This document shows positions 12,216 through 24,405 of a DNA stretch of 64,000 nucleotides, piece by piece (position 1 is the stretch's first letter; the number at the start of each line of letters is the position of its first letter). This DNA is from Anaeromyces robustus (Eukaryota; Neocallimastigomycota; Neocallimastigomycetes; Neocallimastigales; Neocallimastigaceae). The DNA lies in the NCBI GenBank assembly GCA_002104895.1, contig MCFG01000019.1, positions 252,501 to 316,500 of the forward strand, read 5' to 3'. Both the position numbers and the translations under genes were made by a program. The notes under the pieces are model-generated. The model did no database searches. It was not told the origin of the DNA and saw only the letters and a program-made list of their open reading frames with translations.

Positions 12216-14090
12216 TCACCATTCAACATCATCAACAATAAAAGTAGTAATAGAATTAGCTTTTAATTCAGCATTGAAACCTTTACCATATGGAATAAGA
12301 GGTGTAAGTTCAGCCCAATGTTCACCATTACTCATTGAACCACTAGTTCTAATAACTCTAACATTATAACCAACACTAGTAAAGGTAGAAAGATCAAAAT
12401 CAACAATTTTATTAGAACCAGCTGTATTGGTTGCTACAATAACTAATTTTTTACCTTCATTATCGTAAGCAGCAACTGAATTATTATAACTACCAATAAT
12501 AGTATAACCTGGACGAATATATCTACTGAATTGACCAAAACCATAATATTTTTGAGTAAGAATAATATTATCATTATCATGATCAGCAACGGCAACTCCC
12601 CAGTAACCTTCATTAATATTTATCATACCAGAATCTTTTCTGCCATTATAACCATTTTTACTAATATGATTATCAATAACTTGCCAAAGAACCCAAGCAG
12701 AGGCTCTAAGACCATTTAAATCACCTATAATACGATTAGCTAACCAAATAGCTGCACCCATTTCACCGGCATTAGTACCTTCAGTACCTTTACCATCAAC
12801 TTCAGACATCCAAAGGTTTTTATGATTATTTTCAGCAAGAAGTCTTAATTCATCACGTTTCCATCCACCATATGTATGAGTATCAATTCTTGTAATAATA
12901 TTTTTAGCTTCATTACTAAGTTTTTCAAAAGAAGTAATTTGAGTATCAATACTAGTTTCATCTGTACCACTAATTTGCATTTCTTTTAATCCTTTTTGAT
13001 CAATAGCTTTACGAAGTTCAACAATAATTTTTGATTCAGATTCTCCTTGATCAAAATGACAACCTTCTTGTTTATAACTATTTGCTCCCCAGAAATTAGT
13101 GTATGGTTCATTAGTAGGAGTAATACTTTGGAAATAAACACCCCAATGAGTTTTGAAATGTTCAGCAACATCAGCAAGATATTTAGCGAAAGCTGGATAA
13201 GCATCACTTCTAAGATTATCTTTACCTGGATCAAAATTACCAGTAGAACAACCAGAATATGTCATAAAATATGGAGGAGAATTAGAGAATGCTTCCACAA
13301 TAATTTCATCTTTATTCTTAGCTACAGATTTTAATAAAACATTTCTTTGATTACTATCACTATTCCAATTATAATCCCAAGTGTAAGATCTACCATCGTA
13401 TTTTGGATTAATAGCATAACCTGGCATGTTAGAATCTGTTCTAGTAATATGATTATGAGTTGGATCATCACCACCACCGATATTATAACGAATAACAGTA
13501 AGACCTAAACCTTTTTCTTTATCATAAAATAGAGTAGCTGCTTTTTCAGATAAAGAATCAGAATAACCAAGTCGATTAGCCCACCAACAGAAACTTGTAC
13601 CGAAACCTTCAAATTTACGATTATTAAAATTAGAAGCATAGATTTGTTTAATATTAGTAGTGATATCAGGCTTAGAATGTCTATTTGGTCTTTGTGGTAC
13701 AGGTTTTGGTGTAGGAGATGGTTTAATAGTAGTAATAATAGCACTAGTAGTAGTTTGAATTGTAGGCTGAGATTTTGGAATACCACACCAATGATCATAT
13801 TCAATACCCCAATCTCCATTTTCATCAGTAGATCTTACAACTTTAGTATATTTACAACATGGGTAACCAAAGACTGCTGACCAACAATTATTATTTTCTT
13901 CATTTTCAACAATACCACACCATTCATCATTTTCAACACTCCATTTACCATTATCATCAGTAAAAAAAACTTGTGTAGAGTAAGAACAACATGAATAACC
14001 AAGACTTGTTGACCAACATTCTGTTGTTGTTGATGCTGAAACTATGGAAGTAAGTAATGTAGTAGTTAAAATAGTAAATTTTATTTTCAT
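12216..14090 (-). CDS. GH30 glycosidase with two N-terminal fungal dockerins (probable endo-beta-1,6-galactanase type)
   Basis: 624 aa, secreted cellulosomal enzyme. Signal peptide about 1-19. Two fungal dockerin/CBM10-like domains (about 24-60 and 68-103) each have the ECW..GYSCCxY...G.W..E..WCGI pattern with paired cysteines. A Pro/Thr linker spans about 107-140. The GH30 barrel and side beta-domain run from about 150 to the end. FEGFGTSFCWWANRLGY opens the barrel. E328 in TPTNEP is the expected acid/base and E430 in WMSEVDG the expected nucleophile; both are present. The FEGFGTSxCWWAN and NIGGGDDP signatures recall GH30 subfamily 5 endo-beta-1,6-galactanases acting on arabinogalactan side chains, but subfamily is inferred. 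No introns. The dockerins should attach it to fungal scaffoldins outside the cell. Confidence 0.92.
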   Translation of the reverse strand: MKIKFTILTTTLLTSIVSASTTTECWSTSLGYSCCSYSTQVFFTDDNGKWSVENDEWCGIVENEENNNCWSAVFGYPCCKYTKVVRSTDENGDWGIEYDHWCGIPKSQPTIQTTTSAIITTIKPSPTPKPVPQRPNRHSKPDITTNIKQIYASNFNNRKFEGFGTSFCWWANRLGYSDSLSEKAATLFYDKEKGLGLTVIRYNIGGGDDPTHNHITRTDSNMPGYAINPKYDGRSYTWDYNWNSDSNQRNVLLKSVAKNKDEIIVEAFSNSPPYFMTYSGCSTGNFDPGKDNLRSDAYPAFAKYLADVAEHFKTHWGVYFQSITPTNEPYTNFWGANSYKQEGCHFDQGESESKIIVELRKAIDQKGLKEMQISGTDETSIDTQITSFEKLSNEAKNIITRIDTHTYGGWKRDELRLLAENNHKNLWMSEVDGKGTEGTNAGEMGAAIWLANRIIGDLNGLRASAWVLWQVIDNHISKNGYNGRKDSGMININEGYWGVAVADHDNDNIILTQKYYGFGQFSRYIRPGYTIIGSYNNSVAAYDNEGKKLVIVATNTAGSNKIVDFDLSTFTSVGYNVRVIRTSGSMSNGEHWAELTPLIPYGKGFNAELKANSITTFIVDDVEW

Positions 14091-14097
14091 TTTTTTA

Positions 14098-14193
14098 ATT
14101 TTATTTTATTTTATTTTATTTTATTTTATTTTATTTTATTTTATTTTATTTTATTTTATTTTATTTTATTTTATTTTATTTTATTTTATTTTA
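14098..14193. repeat. (TTTTA)n pentanucleotide array in the 5' leader of the GH30 gene
   Basis: About 19 perfect copies end within ten bases of the GH30 start codon. On the coding strand this is (TAAAA)n, so the likely 5'UTR is a microsatellite. A TATATATATATA stretch lies about 140-150 bp upstream of the ATG. Confidence 0.9.
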
Positions 14194-16115
14194 TTTATTT
14201 TTTATTAATTTTTAACTTTGTAATAAACAAACTATATATATATATTTTTATAGTTATTGTTTTTTAATGATTTAATATATAAATCTATTAATTTTTATAC
14301 TTTAATAAAAATATACAAAAAAATCAAAAGGATTTTGAAAATGAAATAATTTTTAATAACAACTTAATGTTTCAATTTAATTTTTTTTTTAAATATTTCT
14401 ATATAGGTCTTGCCTATACTATAAAAAATTATTAAAAGTAATTTATTATTTTATTTAATTTGTTTTGTTTTAAAATTACTTTTTTATTTTTTAATAATTT
14501 TTTGAAGAAAAAAATAAAAACAAAATTTAAATATTTATATTTTTTTTTATATTACAGAAAAAAAAAATATAAATAAATATATATATATATATAAACAATA
14601 AAAATAAAAATATTAAAATTTAATATGTAAAATGGGTTTTTTTATTCTTATTTTCAATAATTTTAATTTATTTTAAATAGTAATTAAAAAGATTTACATT
14701 TTTTTTAATTTATTATAATAGTAAATAATTGTATTAATAAATTGTGTAACCTAATGATTTATTGGAATTAATTTCTAATATTTATGGGATTTTAATTTTT
14801 TTATATATAAAATTTTTATTTATTTGTTATTTAATGGGAATATAACCCTTCAATATATATTTTATATTTTTTAATAACTGTATATAGGTATATAATAACT
14901 TTTTTAATTAAATTATAAATAATATATTTACTAGAATAATAACTGAAACCTAAAATAAATTATAAATATTTATAATTTATTATATATTAATTTCCTATAT
15001 AAAATTTTTAACTAATATTTATGTTAGGTTTATATTAAAATCAAATATTTTATATAATGATGAATTATTATCTGAATTTTTCATTTTTTATGTTTATATA
15101 ATTGATTTATATGTATTCACATGACTATTATATCATGTGATCATACATATGATATAAAACTAATATGTGTAGCAACATATTAGTATATTTAATAATAATT
15201 ATTAAATATTAAATTTATATCTTTTCTTAATAATAATTATTAAAATAATTTATTATTTATATTTTTATTATATATTAAATATTTATTCTTTATTATATTA
15301 AATTAAATAATTCTTTTATTTTTATATATTATATAATATATTTTATTATATGTATTTTTAATATTCTCATGTATTATTAATATTATAGTATATTAAAGTA
15401 TAATCAAAATATAGTAATAATTTATTATTATTATATAGCTAAATATATTACTATACATAATAATTCATATATTGTTATATAGTTAAATATATTATTATTT
15501 TAAATAACTCTTATATTATTACTATATTCTTAATATATATTTTATAATATATTAGTTTATATTCTTATATATTAGATATTAAATAACTATTTAAAATTAT
15601 TAATTTTTATATTATTTTTAAATTTTTCAATTTAATAATCCTTCGTCTTGGAATTATTTTAGATCGGAGGTATTTTTCTGGTAATAAAATTAAATAATTA
15701 ATAAAATAATTAATAAAATATAATTATACTATTAAAAGCGACCAGCGCACATAAAAGTCCCGCATATCACATATAATAAACAATTTATATAATTAATAAT
15801 ATTACAATAAAATTTAAGTTATAAATAATGAATCATCTTTAAAATTATTGGTTATTTTTTATTAAAAAAAAATATAATCTTAAATATGAATAAATAAAAT
15901 ATTAAAAATATTAAAAATAATATAATTAAAGTTTAAATATATATTATAAAGATTGAAAATCCTTTTTTGAATATTATTAAATTATTATATTAAATTTCAT
16001 TAATTATTACAAATAACTAATATTTTTCTATTAATTAAAGTTTTTTTTAAAATTACATTATGGAAAATAAAAAAAATATAATTTGATTTTTAATTAATTA
16101 TTTAATGTATATATT
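14194..16115. other. Gene-free A+T-rich spacer
   Basis: Promoter side of the GH30 gene, then unrecognised DNA. Two small G+C-richer scraps lie at about 15641-15690 and 15737-15772. They carry no ORF and match nothing I recognise; they may be transposon debris. Confidence 0.6.
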
Positions 16116-16180
16116 AGTTTAAATATATATATGAATACTTCATTCATCAACTTCATTGATTCATTCCGTATTCTATAATT

Positions 16181-16631
16181 ATGATATAAAATGAACATAT
16201 AAACTTTAATTAATATAAAAATTATTACACATAAATTTATTCCTGATTACATTAAAAATCATATGTAGTAATCATAGGATATGAATTATATGTGGCACAT
16301 AAGTAGTCATGTGTAAACATGATTTACATATATTTAGACATAATTTTATAATTCTATTAATAATTTACTTATTTTATAATATTTACTTTATATTATTTTT
16401 TATATTGTTATAATATATTACTGTTTAGTAATTATATATAGTTATAATATACTTTTATTATATTATATTAAAATACACTTAAATAGTAAAATTAACAATA
16501 TATTAAAAACATGTTCTTGAATTTGTAAATTGAAAGTGTAATTATTAAAGAAGGTTTATTGAAAAGATAAACATTTATATAAATAAAGTTAATTAATAAT
16601 TCCCTAAAAGGGTAAAGAACCCAGTTATATC
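16181..16631. mobile_element. About 450-bp insertion inside the left foldback arm
   Basis: It splits the left arm where the intact right arm is continuous. The ends read GATATAA and TTATATC (7-bp terminal inverted repeat). AATTAT occurs at both junctions and once in the uninterrupted arm, as expected of a target duplication. It has no ORF. Confidence 0.55.
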
Positions 16632-16754
16632 AATTATTAATTTAAGTGTTTTTATATATATTGTTATTAAAATAATAACAATAATAATTTATTATTATTG
16701 TTTACTGATATATTTAAACTTTAAACTTTAAACTTAAACTTATAATAATAATAA

Positions 16755-16816
16755 TATATGTTATAAATGTTATAAAATGTTATAAATGTTATAAAATGTT
16801 ATAAATGTTATATTTG
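16755..16816. repeat. TTATAAATG/TTATAAAATG minisatellite
   Basis: Alternating ATGTTATAA and ATGTTATAAA units, about six copies, in the loop of the foldback structure. Confidence 0.8.
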
Positions 16817-17348
16817 TTAAAATTTATTTTATATATGTTTTTTCACTAAAAATTGTATTTTAACATATAAAATTCACAAAAATGGTATATTTGATATTAA
16901 AATTAATTTTTAAAATATATAAGTTTTTATTAATAAATTTAATAAATATTAATATTTTATAAAATATATAAGTTTTATTATAAATATAAGTTTTTATTAT
17001 AAATATTAATAAAATAAGTTTTATTTTTATTTATTATTATATATTATATATATTTTATTATTATTATTAATATTATTATTATTATTATTATTATATATTA
17101 TATATATTATATATATTTTATTATTATTATTAATATTATTATTATTATTATTATTATAAGTTTAAGTTTAAAGTTTAAAGTTTAAATATATCAGTAAACA
17201 ATAATAATAAATTATTATTGTTATTATTTTAATAACAATATATATAAAAATACTTAAATTAATAATTATAGAATACGGAATGAATCAATGAAGTTGATGA
17301 ATGAAGTATTCATATATATATTTAAACTTTAAACTTTAAACTTAAACT

Positions 17349-17530
17349 TATAATAATAATAATAATAATAATATTAATAATAATAATAAAATATATATAA
17401 TATATATAATATATAATAATAATAATAATAATATTAATAATAATAATAAAATATATATAATATATATAATATATAATAATAATAATAATAATATTAATAA
17501 TAATAATAAAATATATATAATATATATAAT
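17349..17530. repeat. 60-bp tandem repeat, three copies, with inverted counterpart
   Basis: Exact 60-bp periodicity of an (AAT)n plus AATATATATAAT block. A reverse-complement version of the same block occupies about 17035-17160, so the array forms an outer palindrome around 17183-17316. Confidence 0.85.
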
Positions 17531-17981
17531 TTTTTTAAAGTTCTTAAATGAAAAGTGGAAAAACTTATCTATAAGTAACTATAGTTGAAAATATTAGTTA
17601 TTATCAATACTATTATAATATTTAATATATTTTTCTAAATAAGGTATTAATTTATTATTTTTTTATATTATAATTATATATTTTATTATCAATTTATTAT
17701 TTTTTTATATTATAATTATGTATTAATTATTAATTTTTTATTGTATTTTTACTTATTTATTTATAATTTTTATTATACTTCTGTTTTTCTATTCCTATTT
17801 ATATGATTTATATTATTATATTAAAAATTGATTAATATATATTAATTTTTTATATTTATAATAATTTATTTTGAAACATTATGAATTAATTAATATCTTT
17901 TTTTTTTTTTTTTGAATTAATTTATTTTATATAATGTATTTATAATTTATTCTATCAAAACTCATTAAAAATTTTTTTAGT
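17531..17981. other. A+T-rich spacer, 3' side of L1
   Basis: No gene seen. A short direct repeat of TTTATTATTTTTTTATATTATAA occurs near 17650-17720. Confidence 0.6.
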
Positions 17982-18801
17982 TTATACGGTGATTATTTCC
18001 CAATATTGATCGTCTTTTCTTTTATCACAATAAGACAAATTTGCATTATTATTATTATTGTTCATTAAACCAAGACATTTATCTTCATTTAATGGTGATA
18101 CTATACTATTTCCATTATATGAATCATTGATATCAAGAATAATAGAATTACTATCACATTCCCTCATAACAATATTACCTTTGTTTATATCAGTAACATA
18201 TAAACATAAATCATTATAAAATGATCTATAGAATCCATCTCCTGAAACTGGAATACTCCATTTAGCCTCATCAGAATTCGTACAATCATTAATTTTTGGT
18301 CTAGTATTTCTGGAAGAATCAGAATATAAACATTTATTCAATTTCTTATTATAAATCAAAACAGTATGAGCTTCAGCTGAAATAATATCAGAAGGATTTT
18401 TATCCCAAAATGACCATACCTGGGAATTAGAATTATTATTACAAGTTACTATATTAACGTTGAAATCACCATTTCCATCATCTTCAATACTCAAACATTT
18501 ACCGTTAGAAGTACGAATTAAACCTTTATTGGTATATTCAAAAATAGTACCATCTTCACATTTAGATACATTAATATCATTATTAGCAAATTTTAAACAT
18601 CTATCTTTGTTAGCTCTTGAGAAGAAATAGCCTTTAGAACCTGATGGTATATACCACTTTTGTCTATTATTATTTTGGCAATCTTTAAGTAATGGAGGAT
18701 TATTTAATGATGGCTGAGAATATAAACATTTTCCAGAAGCAACATTATAAATATATTTCATTTGTGCATTAGGATCTACAGTCGGTTTACTTTTTATAGT
18801 T

Positions 18802-18860
<59 letters not shown>

Positions 18861-21800
18861 TGTTGTTGTTGTTGTTGTTGTTGTTGTAGTAATTAATGTA
18901 GGATAACTCCATAAAATTTTACCATTACCATCATCTAAAACAATACTGTTATTTTTATCATCACATCTAATAAACATATTTTTGTTTTTAGAATTAGAAA
19001 TATATAATGGACTAATTGCGTTATTTCTATTGTCGTATAATGTAAGATATGAAGAATCTAAAGTAATATATGAAATATATATAGGTGTATCATATATTAT
19101 TTTTTCTTTATTATTAATATTATCTCTATAAATTAATTTTCCTCCATTTAATTCAATAGAGAAATTCTTACATTTTAATCTTTCATTATCAAATAATTTT
19201 TCACCATTACGTATAGTATTACTATTAATAGTTCTGTTACTTGGATAAAGATTGTTGGTTGACCATAAAAATTGATCAACAGAATTTCTTAAATATAAAT
19301 TATTATTTATAATTTCTAATCTGTATGGTTTTCTTAAATTTTTACTTTCATCTTCAAATATTGTAATTTTATCATTAATAATTAAAGAACCTGAATCTGT
19401 TACCTTAAATGAATAAATTACATTGTAATAATATTTTTCAAGAGTCTGATTATTCACATCTTTATACTGTTTTTCAAGAATATAATCAGTCATATTGAAA
19501 TAATTAGTATTAATAAATAAACCTAAAGGAACTAAATGTAATTTGTCATCATTAACTTTTACACTATTAACAGAATATAAAGCATTACATTCATTATCAT
19601 TAGATATAATAGAGTTACATGTTTTATTACCATATAATTCCCATACAATATTGTTATTACTATAATTAATAAGTTTATCGTTTGCACCATCATATACTAT
19701 TTTCATATTTGGAACATTCTTAATAAATGGTATACCATCAATTAACATTGAATCATCTGTTAACGAAATTTCTCTTATAGTATCAAAACTACCTTTCTCT
19801 AATTCCAAACCATTTTCGTTAGACATGTAAACAAATTTATCCTTATTACCATCTTTTGAATATAATCTATCAAAAGTAGTTATATTATTAGAAATAGTAA
19901 TTTGATTATAACGATCGATTACTAAATTATTTTCGATATAGTTCAAAAATTTAACTGAGTTAGAAGACCATTCAATAGAATTAGTATTTGTATCAATTAT
20001 AACTAAAACAGGTTCAAGTAAATATCTATCATATCTTATTTCTAATTTATAATATTCACTTGCAACTAAATTAGCAATAACAACATTCTTATTATTATTA
20101 CATTTTAAATATATTTTATCATTTTCTAAGACTAATTCATTAATTTTAGCATTATTATTACATTTAGCAATTAATTGAATATATTTATCCGAATCTGTAT
20201 AAACTGTATTTTTATTAAATAATAATTTATCATTATCAATAAATAGTGTGGCTTTATATATCGAAATTAATTTTTCATTGGGTAAAATATTATAATAATA
20301 ATTTTTCTCAATGTGTATAGTTTTTTCATTTCTTGTTTCAATACCATTTTGATTTTCAGATTTTTCAATAACTATATCATTATAAATAATAGGTTGAGAA
20401 AAAATATAATAATTGAATGGAACTCTATTATTTTCGTTACATTCAGCCATACTATACACAGCAGGTTTAGTATATTTCATATGACTATTAAGAACCTCAT
20501 AGGGTAAAGAACTCCAAATTTTTTCATCATTACTATCAATAATCATTAATTCACCGTCATCTGTCATGACTAGTTTATAAATATCTTCATTACCATTTTT
20601 AAAATTATCCATAATATTATAATTATAAGTTTGCCATAATATAAAATTATGTGAATCTCTTAATATTAATTCACCTAAAGGAGAAAATGATAATTTGTAA
20701 GGTGCAGTGAATCCATCAATATTAGCAGTTAATGAAGACCACATCGTTCTTTTACCTTCTTTAATCACAAGATTACCTGTTTCTTGTAATGTAAATTTAT
20801 AAATACCATTATTGGAACTTAAAGCATCATTTTTTTCTAAAAAGTTATCACAATTTAATTCTATTTCACCAGTGTATTTATATTTAATATTTTTATCTAA
20901 TTTAATATGCAAATCATTTTTATTATTAATACTATCACTAACGGTTATCAGTTCGGAATTTAATGGAATATTATATTCATAAGGGAAAGGATAACCAATG
21001 TATTCAGCAAAATTACTACTATCACCAGTTTTATATATTTCCCAAATTTTAATACCAACTTCATCATATAAAGTTAATCTTACATTATCATTCTTTGGAT
21101 AATCAGTTAATACTAAAGTATAACCAGTAGGTCCATAATAACCAACATTGAAAGGTAAATGTTTTGGTAAAGAATCCCATATAATAATTCTTTCTGGTTC
21201 ATTTTTCTTATAGAAATATTTCTCTTGTATATAATTAGAAATATCTTCGTTCTCAATAATACTAGAACTAAAAATACTTGATTCAGCAGTAATTATTAAA
21301 TGGCCATTAACATTAATTTCAAATTTTGGATTATAGTATTGAATTTCTGATAATTGATTAGACCATCTAACTGTATTACTATTAAATGAACCTTTAGTAA
21401 GAGCTAGCGTACCATCATCTAATAAACCAAAATACCATTTTTTATTTTTACCAGAGATAAATTCACCAACAGTTAAACTCATACCAGAAATAATAGCATT
21501 TTTATTATCAGTGAAATAGTCAGCTGCTACTAAATTACTATTAAATGTATTGTACATACTGTCATCATTTTCATAATCACAAGATATTAAAGTGGTCATA
21601 GTATCTTTATTAGCATGAGCTTCAATAACATCATATACTTTATTATAATTAATAACTAATTCACCATCTTCATCATAATCAGCACAAGCCCAAATAGTAA
21701 CTTCTGTCAATAATTTTGGAATTAAAGCAGGTTTAAAACAACCATTCTCAGTGGGAGCAAAATTAACAGCAATAGATTTTTCATATGTTTTAGAAATTGA

Positions 21801-23933
21801 TGTACTTTTTTCATAAGAAACGTTAATTGAATATTCTTTTGATTCATCAACGCTCTGAGTATCAGTATCACTATAAGAAACTGTTTTACCATAAGTATTA
21901 GCCATAGAAAATGAATTTGAAACACTATTTTCACTACTCCAACCTTTTTCTTTAGTATAACTATTTGATAAACTATTAGATATCATATCAGATTGAGAAT
22001 GTTCAGAAGTATTAGTTTCAGAGTGACCCGTTACATAAGAATCGGAATAACCATTGGAATTACTCCAAGAATCAGAAATACCTGAAGAACTTGTATAAGC
22101 ATTAGACCAATTATTGCTATCAGATTTTGAACCACCTTTGGATGAACCATTTGAGTTATTAGTACTTGTTGATCTTGTACCAGCTAAAGCGACATTTAAT
22201 TCATGATTTTGTTGAGATTTAGACAATTCTCTTTGAAGAGCAGCTTCTTGTTCAGATAATTTTATCTGTAATTCTCTATCTTGTCTTGCAATTTCTTCTT
22301 GAGAAACTATGGCTCTTTCAGCAATAACATTAGCATAACTAGCAATACCATTAGCTTCTTTAGCAATATAATTAGATTCTCTAGCAATTTCATTTCCTTC
22401 TTTAGCGATAGCGTTAGCAGCTCTAGCAATATTATTACCTTCTCTGGCAATGGCATTACCTTCTCTAGCGATACCATTAGCTTCTCTAGCGATACCATTA
22501 CTTTCTCTAGCGATAGCATTACCTTCTCTAGCGATACCATTTGCTTCTCTAGCTATTTTATTACCATCCTCAGCAATTTTATTAGCAGCTTCAGCAATTT
22601 TATTACCTTTTTCAGCAATTCCATTAGCAGCTTCGGCAATAGTGTTAGAATATCTAGCAATATCATTAGCTTGATATGCAGCTTCTGTAGAATTTGCAGC
22701 AATAACATTAGCGGCTTCAGCAATTCCATTTCCTCTTTCAGCAATCGCATTACTATTTTCTGCAATTTTATTAGCATCAAATGCTGCTTTAGCACTAGCA
22801 ACAGCAGCACCAGCACTTACTACATTTGCAGCTGCATTAACTTCATCAGTCCCAATACCTAACAATCTTTTATTTAATATTTTATTATTATTTCTCCTAA
22901 AACGTTTATTTTTATTATAATCATTTATATCCATTCTACTATATTCATTCATATGACTAGTTTCACTATAATTATTCCAATTATTTTCTTCACTATGTTC
23001 TCCACCTTCAGTTCTAGTATGTGAGTCTTCAGAATTAATAGCATGTACATAGGATTCGTCATGTGTATTGGTATGTGTTTGAGAAGTATCATCAGTTTCA
23101 GATTGGCTTTTACTATTAGTAATAGTTGTAGCCATTTCTAAAGCATTACTATTAGTATCTGATTCAGACTGTGAAATAACATTTGATTCTGAAAAACTTT
23201 TTGCAAGATCGATAGTATTTGAAATTTCATCAGCAAAACTATTAGTGGTAGATTTAACGACTCCATATGATCTATTATAGCTTTTTCCTTCAGAGTTAGA
23301 AACTGTTAAAGAATCTTCAATAGTAGTTGAAACTCTAATTGTACATGTAGTGGATACACCTTTGTTACCATCTATACTTAAGCAAAAATCTAAATTAGAG
23401 CTTTCTAAAATTACGTCAGGATTATCAAATAATGGGTAACCTTCAGTATAAATAATATTACTTTTTTCAACACCGATAGTAAGAGATTCATGATATGGAT
23501 TATATGCAGGATTAACACTAGTTAAAGGAATACATTTTGGTTTAGAAGCAAAGGTTTGATTATATAATTTATTATAGTATTCTTTATAATCTGATAATGA
23601 ACTTAAATTATTAATTTCTCTTACTTCATTATCAACCTTTCTGGTAACTTTTTTATGATGTTTATTATGTTTTTTTATTTTTGAAAAGATGGTATCATTA
23701 AAAACATGATAATTACCGAAACTATCAACAATAGTAGTATTATCTTTAAATGATACACCATAAATAGATGGACCCATATAATTAGCAACATCTTCAGGAG
23801 TGGTTAAAGTACTATTATTAACATATGGATCGATAATATCATAAATACCATTGAAATTATATACTGTAAATTTTACAGCATAATTTGCTTTAAATAAATT
23901 TATTAGAATTAATGCAAAATTAAATCCAAGCAT
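17982..23933 (-). CDS. L1: giant secreted lectin-like protein with N-x-I-A heptad region, bulb-lectin-like repeats and ricin-B trefoils
   Basis: 1983 aa, one exon; no family name known to me. In order: signal peptide (about 1-19); a conserved N-terminal module (about 20-205; NPAYNPYH); Ser/Thr-rich block 1 (about 208-340; HDESY, GGEH, EYSRMD); basic sites KRFRR and NKR near 343-356; a small hydrophobic stretch; about 22 heptads of the form N-x-I-A-(R/E) (386-541); a charged helix ending VALAGTRS; Ser-rich block 2 (about 600-725). Residues about 740-1680 hold repeated GxLxIxD...W(S/E) motifs typical of bulb-type mannose-binding lectins, for example GNLVIKEGKRTMWSS and GELILRDSHNFILW. A poly-Thr linker (about 1681-1712) leads to two ricin-B-like trefoils (about 1724-1983) with KCLYS and QVWSFWD motifs. 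The protein is probably extracellular and glycan-binding. Alternating Ser/polar strands beside the helix recall pore-forming or fibre-forming proteins, but that is speculation. L2 is its paralogue and P1 is divergent to it. Confidence 0.88.
18799..18893. repeat. In-frame (ACN)n microsatellite coding the L1 poly-Thr linker
   Basis: On + it reads (GTA)n then (GTT)n; on the coding strand it is a run of about 32 Thr codons. It probably gives an extended O-glycosylated linker and is likely to vary in length. Confidence 0.9.
22311..22778 (-). other. 21-bp repeats encoding the L1 heptads
   Basis: About 22 tandem 21-bp units on the coding strand. The invariant core is Asn-x-Ile-Ala. Ile and a small residue (Ala/Gly/Ser) fall at alternating 4/3 spacing, as in a small-residue coiled coil. 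Confidence 0.85.
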
Positions 23934-23995
23934 TTTAATATATATTTTTAAATTAATTTATATTTTTATAATATATATAAATTAATTTTTAACTT

Positions 23996-24047
23996 AAAAT
24001 TTGTAGTTTTATTTTTTTTAGCTTCAAACTTGTTATTTATATATTGA
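23996..24047 (-). promoter_or_regulatory. L1 promoter: TATA motif plus downstream ACTACAAATTTT box
   Basis: On the minus strand ATATATAAATAA, four bases, TTTGAA, then about 16 bases on AAAACTACAAATTTT, 65-115 bp before the ATG. The same pair occurs upstream of L2, and the TATA part upstream of P1. Confidence 0.7.
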
Positions 24048-24118
24048 ATTAAAATAAATAAATTATATAATTAAAAAAAAATACTATATATATAACACAT
24101 TTCTAAAATATTTTATTT

Positions 24119-24170
24119 AATATAATATTATATTATATCATATTATATTATATTATATTATATTATATTT
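24119..24170. repeat. (TATTA)n array upstream of L1
   Basis: About ten units of TATTA, one with a C. L2 has an equivalent array at 49632-49770. Confidence 0.85.
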
Positions 24171-24191
24171 TTTATCTTCCATATAAATGAA

Positions 24192-24405
24192 ATTAAAATA
24201 TAATAATACTAATAATAATAATTATAATAAGAAAACAAGAGATACAAGGAGTATTAATATAATGTAATACAATATTAAATAAAATAAAAAAACACAATAT
24301 TTTTTTTTATTATAAATATTTTTTTAATTATATATAATTTTTTTATTCTACTATATTAATACTCCTTGTATCTCTTGTTTTATTATTATTATTATTATAT
24401 TTTAA
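24192..24405. mobile_element. About 210-bp MITE-like element with 30-bp perfect core inverted repeats
   Basis: 24232-24261 is the exact reverse complement of 24352-24381. Both contain ACAAGGAGTATTAATATA, and less exact pairing extends outward through AAAATATAATAAT. The 90-bp loop has no ORF. It lies about 260 bp upstream of the L1 start and could be a small transposon, a regulatory hairpin, or both. Confidence 0.75.

Larger units (their letters stand above)
16116..17328. mobile_element. Foldback (MITE-like) structure with about 185-bp inverted arms, left arm interrupted
   Basis: The right arm 17144-17328 is contiguous. Its reverse complement occurs on the left as two pieces, 16116-16180 and about 16632-16754, with near-perfect identity. 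The central loop (about 16755-17143) holds a TTATAAATG minisatellite and AT repeats. No transposase is encoded. The shape fits a non-autonomous foldback DNA transposon, but simple palindrome formation is an alternative. Confidence 0.7.

Noticed and set aside
12531-13880. Several ORFs inside the GH30 gene on both strands
   Set aside because: They lie wholly within the well-supported GH30 reading frame and have no features of their own.
22311-22778. Regular 21-bp units considered as a CRISPR-like array
   Set aside because: Contiguous coding heptads without spacers, in a eukaryotic gene.
22281-22862. Plus-strand ORF of 193 codons and other ORFs over the L1 heptads
   Set aside because: Antisense or shifted reading of the 21-bp repeats; repetitive Ser/Phe or Leu/Ala strings with no independent features.
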